Part shown: positions 21,622 to 23,496 of the stretch, in pieces
How the letters are laid out: the number at the start of each line of letters is the position of its first letter
Position numbering within the stretch: position 1 is the stretch's first letter
Assembly (NCBI RefSeq): GCF_000278725.1
Contig: NZ_ALCA01000052.1
Location: 1 to 23,496 of the forward strand
Length of the DNA stretch: 23,496 nt
From: Actinomyces sp. ICM47
GTDB lineage: Bacteria > Actinomycetota > Actinomycetes > Actinomycetales > Actinomycetaceae
Direction: 5' to 3'
The notes under the pieces: model-generated
Told to the model about the DNA's origin: nothing
The model's input: the letters and a program-made list of their open reading frames with translations, nothing else
The model's database searches: none
Made by a program: the position numbers and the translations under genes

Positions 21622-22083
21622 GTGAGCGGAGCACACCACCACCGAGCGGCGGCATGGGAGCTCTACTTCACCACCACCGCTCGCCTGACCGAACGCATCG
21701 AAGCCGCCCTCAAATGCCAGTCGGGCCTGTCGATGCCCGAATACTCAGTCCTCCTCATGACCGACCGCGCCGGCGAAGCAGGCATCCGCCCCTCCGTCCT
21801 CGCACACAAGGTCGTCTTCTCCCGCTCACGCCTCACCCACACCATGAAGCGCCTCGAATCACGCAACCTCATCTCCCGCCGCCCCTGCCAGGGCGACGGC
21901 CGCGGAGGCCTTGTCTTCCTCACCGACGCCGGCAAGCGCCTCTTCGATGAGGCCGCCATCGTCCAGCGCGACGTCATCCGCCGCCTCTTCCTCAACGAGA
22001 TCACACCCGAGGAAATCGACATGCTCACCGGCCTCTTCAGCCGTGTCAGCGAGCGCATCAACAACGACACGCCATGTCCGTAA
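21622..22083 (+). CDS. MarR-family transcriptional regulator
   Basis: A 153-residue dimeric winged-helix regulator. The central domain reads LSMPEYSVLLMTDRAGEAGIRPSVLAHKVVFSRSRLTHTMKRLESRNLISRR (helices about 37-88). A wing with GDGRGGLVFLTDAG follows, with dimerisation helices at both ends. The start is GTG at 21622 with GAGGAG six nt before it. Its last ten bases overlap the start of the ClC gene (ATG inside the last codons), so the two are almost certainly co-translated and the regulator probably controls the pair. The ligand is not predictable. Confidence 0.92.
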   Translation: MSGAHHHRAAAWELYFTTTARLTERIEAALKCQSGLSMPEYSVLLMTDRAGEAGIRPSVLAHKVVFSRSRLTHTMKRLESRNLISRRPCQGDGRGGLVFLTDAGKRLFDEAAIVQRDVIRRLFLNEITPEEIDMLTGLFSRVSERINNDTPCP

Positions 22084-23306
22084 CAACCCGGCGATTCGCA
22101 GTCGCCACCCTGTTCACCGGAGTCATCGCCGGCCTCGTCGGCCTGGCATGCATCCACCTGCTGCACTGGATTCAGGCCCTCGCCTGGGACATGCACTCCG
22201 GGACTCTCCTGGAGGCCGTCAGCGCAGTTTCCCCGGCCCGCCGTGTTCTTATTCTGTCGTTCGGCGGGATCCTCGGTGCCGCGTCGTGGTTTTTTCTCTT
22301 CCGACGCTCCCGCGCGATCACGTCCGTATCGGCGGCCGTGGGCGGCACCCCCATGCCGCCCCTGCGCGCCACCTGGCACGCCCTGACCCAGGTGCTCATC
22401 GTCGGCCTCGGCGCATCCGTCGGGCGCGAAGTCGCCCCGCGCGAAATGGCCGCCGCGTTTTCTGCGGCCGCCGCCGACCGCCTGAAACTCACCCCCGAAG
22501 ACCGGCGCATCATCGTCGCGTGCGGCGCGGGCGCGGGCCTGGCCGCCGTCTACTCGATTCCCATATCCGGGGCCATTTACACGCTCGAAATCCTGCTCGT
22601 GTCGCGTTCGAGGCGCGCTGTCGCCGCCGCGTTCTGCACGTCGGCCATCGCCGTCCTCATCTCCACGGGATTCACGAGGCCCACACCCTTTTACTCTGTC
22701 CCCACCCTCACGCCGTCACTCTCCCTGACCGTGTTCGCGGCCTTCGTCGGGCCGCTACTGGGGGCCGCCGGGTGGGCCTTCAAGCAGGCCGTCGCCCGCG
22801 TCGGTGCCGCCCGCCCGCGCGACTGGCGGCTGCTCGCGTCACTTCCCACCGCCTCGTTCCTCGTCGGCGTCATCGCCGTGTGGGTGCCCTCCGTGCTCGG
22901 CAACGGGCAGGCCAGCGCGCAGACCCAGTTCGACGCCGTCTGGGCGACCGGTGCTGGCCTGGGCATCGCCGCACTGGTACTCGCCGCCAAGACGGTCACG
23001 ACCTTCCTCACAATCCGCGCCGGCGGCTGGGGCGGCGTCCTCACCCCCGCCGTCGCCCTCGGCGCTGGCATCGGGGCCGTCATCGGCCTGCCCTGGGCGG
23101 CCGCGTGGCCAGGCTCGCAGGTCGCCGCCTTCGCCTTCATCGGGGCCGCCGCATTCCTCGGCGCGTCCATGAACGCACCCTTCACCGGCCTCATCCTGGT
23201 CATCGAGTTCACCGCTCAGGGACCCACAATCCTCGTCCCCGCAACCCTCGCTGTCGGCGGTGCCACCGCCGCGACCGCTTGGCTCAGCCGCCGCTCCAAG
23301 GCCTAG
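22074..23306 (+). CDS. ClC-type chloride channel/antiporter
   Basis: A 410-residue membrane protein with about ten hydrophobic segments and the ClC fold signatures. GREVAP (117-122) keeps the gating glutamate E119. GAGAGLAAVYSIPISGAIYTLEIL matches the conserved mid-protein helix pair. GGVLTP near 320-325 corresponds to the GxFxP motif, with Leu in place of Phe. The N-terminal GSGIP anion-binding motif is poorly kept (GGTPMPP near 91-97), so ion preference is uncertain. It lacks the CBS domains of larger family members. It is co-translated with marR. A set of GC-rich tandem repeats follows the stop. Confidence 0.9.
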   Translation: MSVTTRRFAVATLFTGVIAGLVGLACIHLLHWIQALAWDMHSGTLLEAVSAVSPARRVLILSFGGILGAASWFFLFRRSRAITSVSAAVGGTPMPPLRATWHALTQVLIVGLGASVGREVAPREMAAAFSAAAADRLKLTPEDRRIIVACGAGAGLAAVYSIPISGAIYTLEILLVSRSRRAVAAAFCTSAIAVLISTGFTRPTPFYSVPTLTPSLSLTVFAAFVGPLLGAAGWAFKQAVARVGAARPRDWRLLASLPTASFLVGVIAVWVPSVLGNGQASAQTQFDAVWATGAGLGIAALVLAAKTVTTFLTIRAGGWGGVLTPAVALGAGIGAVIGLPWAAAWPGSQVAAFAFIGAAAFLGASMNAPFTGLILVIEFTAQGPTILVPATLAVGGATAATAWLSRRSKA

Positions 23307-23330
23307 AGACTAGTTCCCAACCGATTAACA

Positions 23331-23496
23331 GCGCCTGGGCGGCAGCCCGCCCGCCATCTCCACTCAATGGTGCCCGGGGCGGCGGCCCGCCCATCATCCC
23401 CAGATGGTGCCCGGGGGCGGCGGCCCGCCCATCATCCCCAGATGGTGCCCGGGGGCGGCGGCCCGCCCGCTCGCCGTCCGCGCTGCGAGCCTTCGG
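23331..23496. repeat. GC-rich tandem repeat downstream of the ClC gene
   Basis: Units of 37-38 bp begin ATGGTGCCCGGGG and contain GGGCGGCGGCCCGCCC; they start at 23367, 23404 and 23442. A diverged unit precedes them at 23331. Each unit can form a 6-bp GGGCGG/CCGCCC stem. The last unit runs toward the window end and diverges, so the full extent is unknown. Confidence 0.85.

Overview
The window is high-GC DNA from an actinomycete. The gene set points to Actinomycetaceae: CarD, Lsr2, the carD/ispD/ispF/cysS/rlmB gene group, a UMF1-type transporter, and many leaderless promoters. Gene content and style resemble oral Schaalia/Actinomyces; the genus is inference, the actinobacterial assignment is firm.

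Layout. Positions 26-1878 (minus strand) hold rlmB and a DUF1697 gene. Positions 1879-2875 are a repeat-dense gap with three kinds of repeat. A lower-GC HEPN/Abi-like defence gene (2876-4054) is bracketed by two copies of a ~116-bp direct repeat. cysS and thrC (minus) follow. Positions 7623-14665 are all on the plus strand: a degenerate fragment of a paralog family, ispF, then three intact tandem paralogs of about 630-670 aa. Each paralog has a Pro-rich N-terminal segment, one candidate membrane segment and a secreted beta-propeller-like domain. A second repeat array (14713-14858) separates them from a minus-strand block with a UMF1-type MFS transporter, ispD, carD and gpmA. The right end holds two lipoproteins (an OmpA-domain protein with beta-type repeats and a DUF3060 protein), lsr2 (minus), and an overlapping marR-ClC pair.

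How the genes relate. carD-ispD-ispF-cysS-rlmB is a compact same-strand cluster in many actinobacteria. Here all five genes are present in the same overall order, but transporter, paralog, thrC, DUF1697 and defence genes lie between them, and ispF is on the opposite strand. CarD serves RNA polymerase, IspD and IspF serve the MEP isoprenoid pathway, CysS charges tRNA-Cys, and RlmB methylates 23S rRNA. The other genes are mostly cell-surface or accessory functions.

Two genome-style features stand out. First, many genes have a -10-like hexamer exactly 6 or 7 nt before the start codon, so leaderless transcription is probably common. Second, the 13-mer CCACGGCCTCGTC occurs nine times exactly and about five times with one mismatch. 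It lies in gaps, in low-complexity protein linkers, and (as a variant) in a terminator stem. This is far above chance and resembles the distribution of an uptake or architecture signal; its function is unknown. No rRNA, tRNA, CRISPR array, transposase or integrase was recognised.
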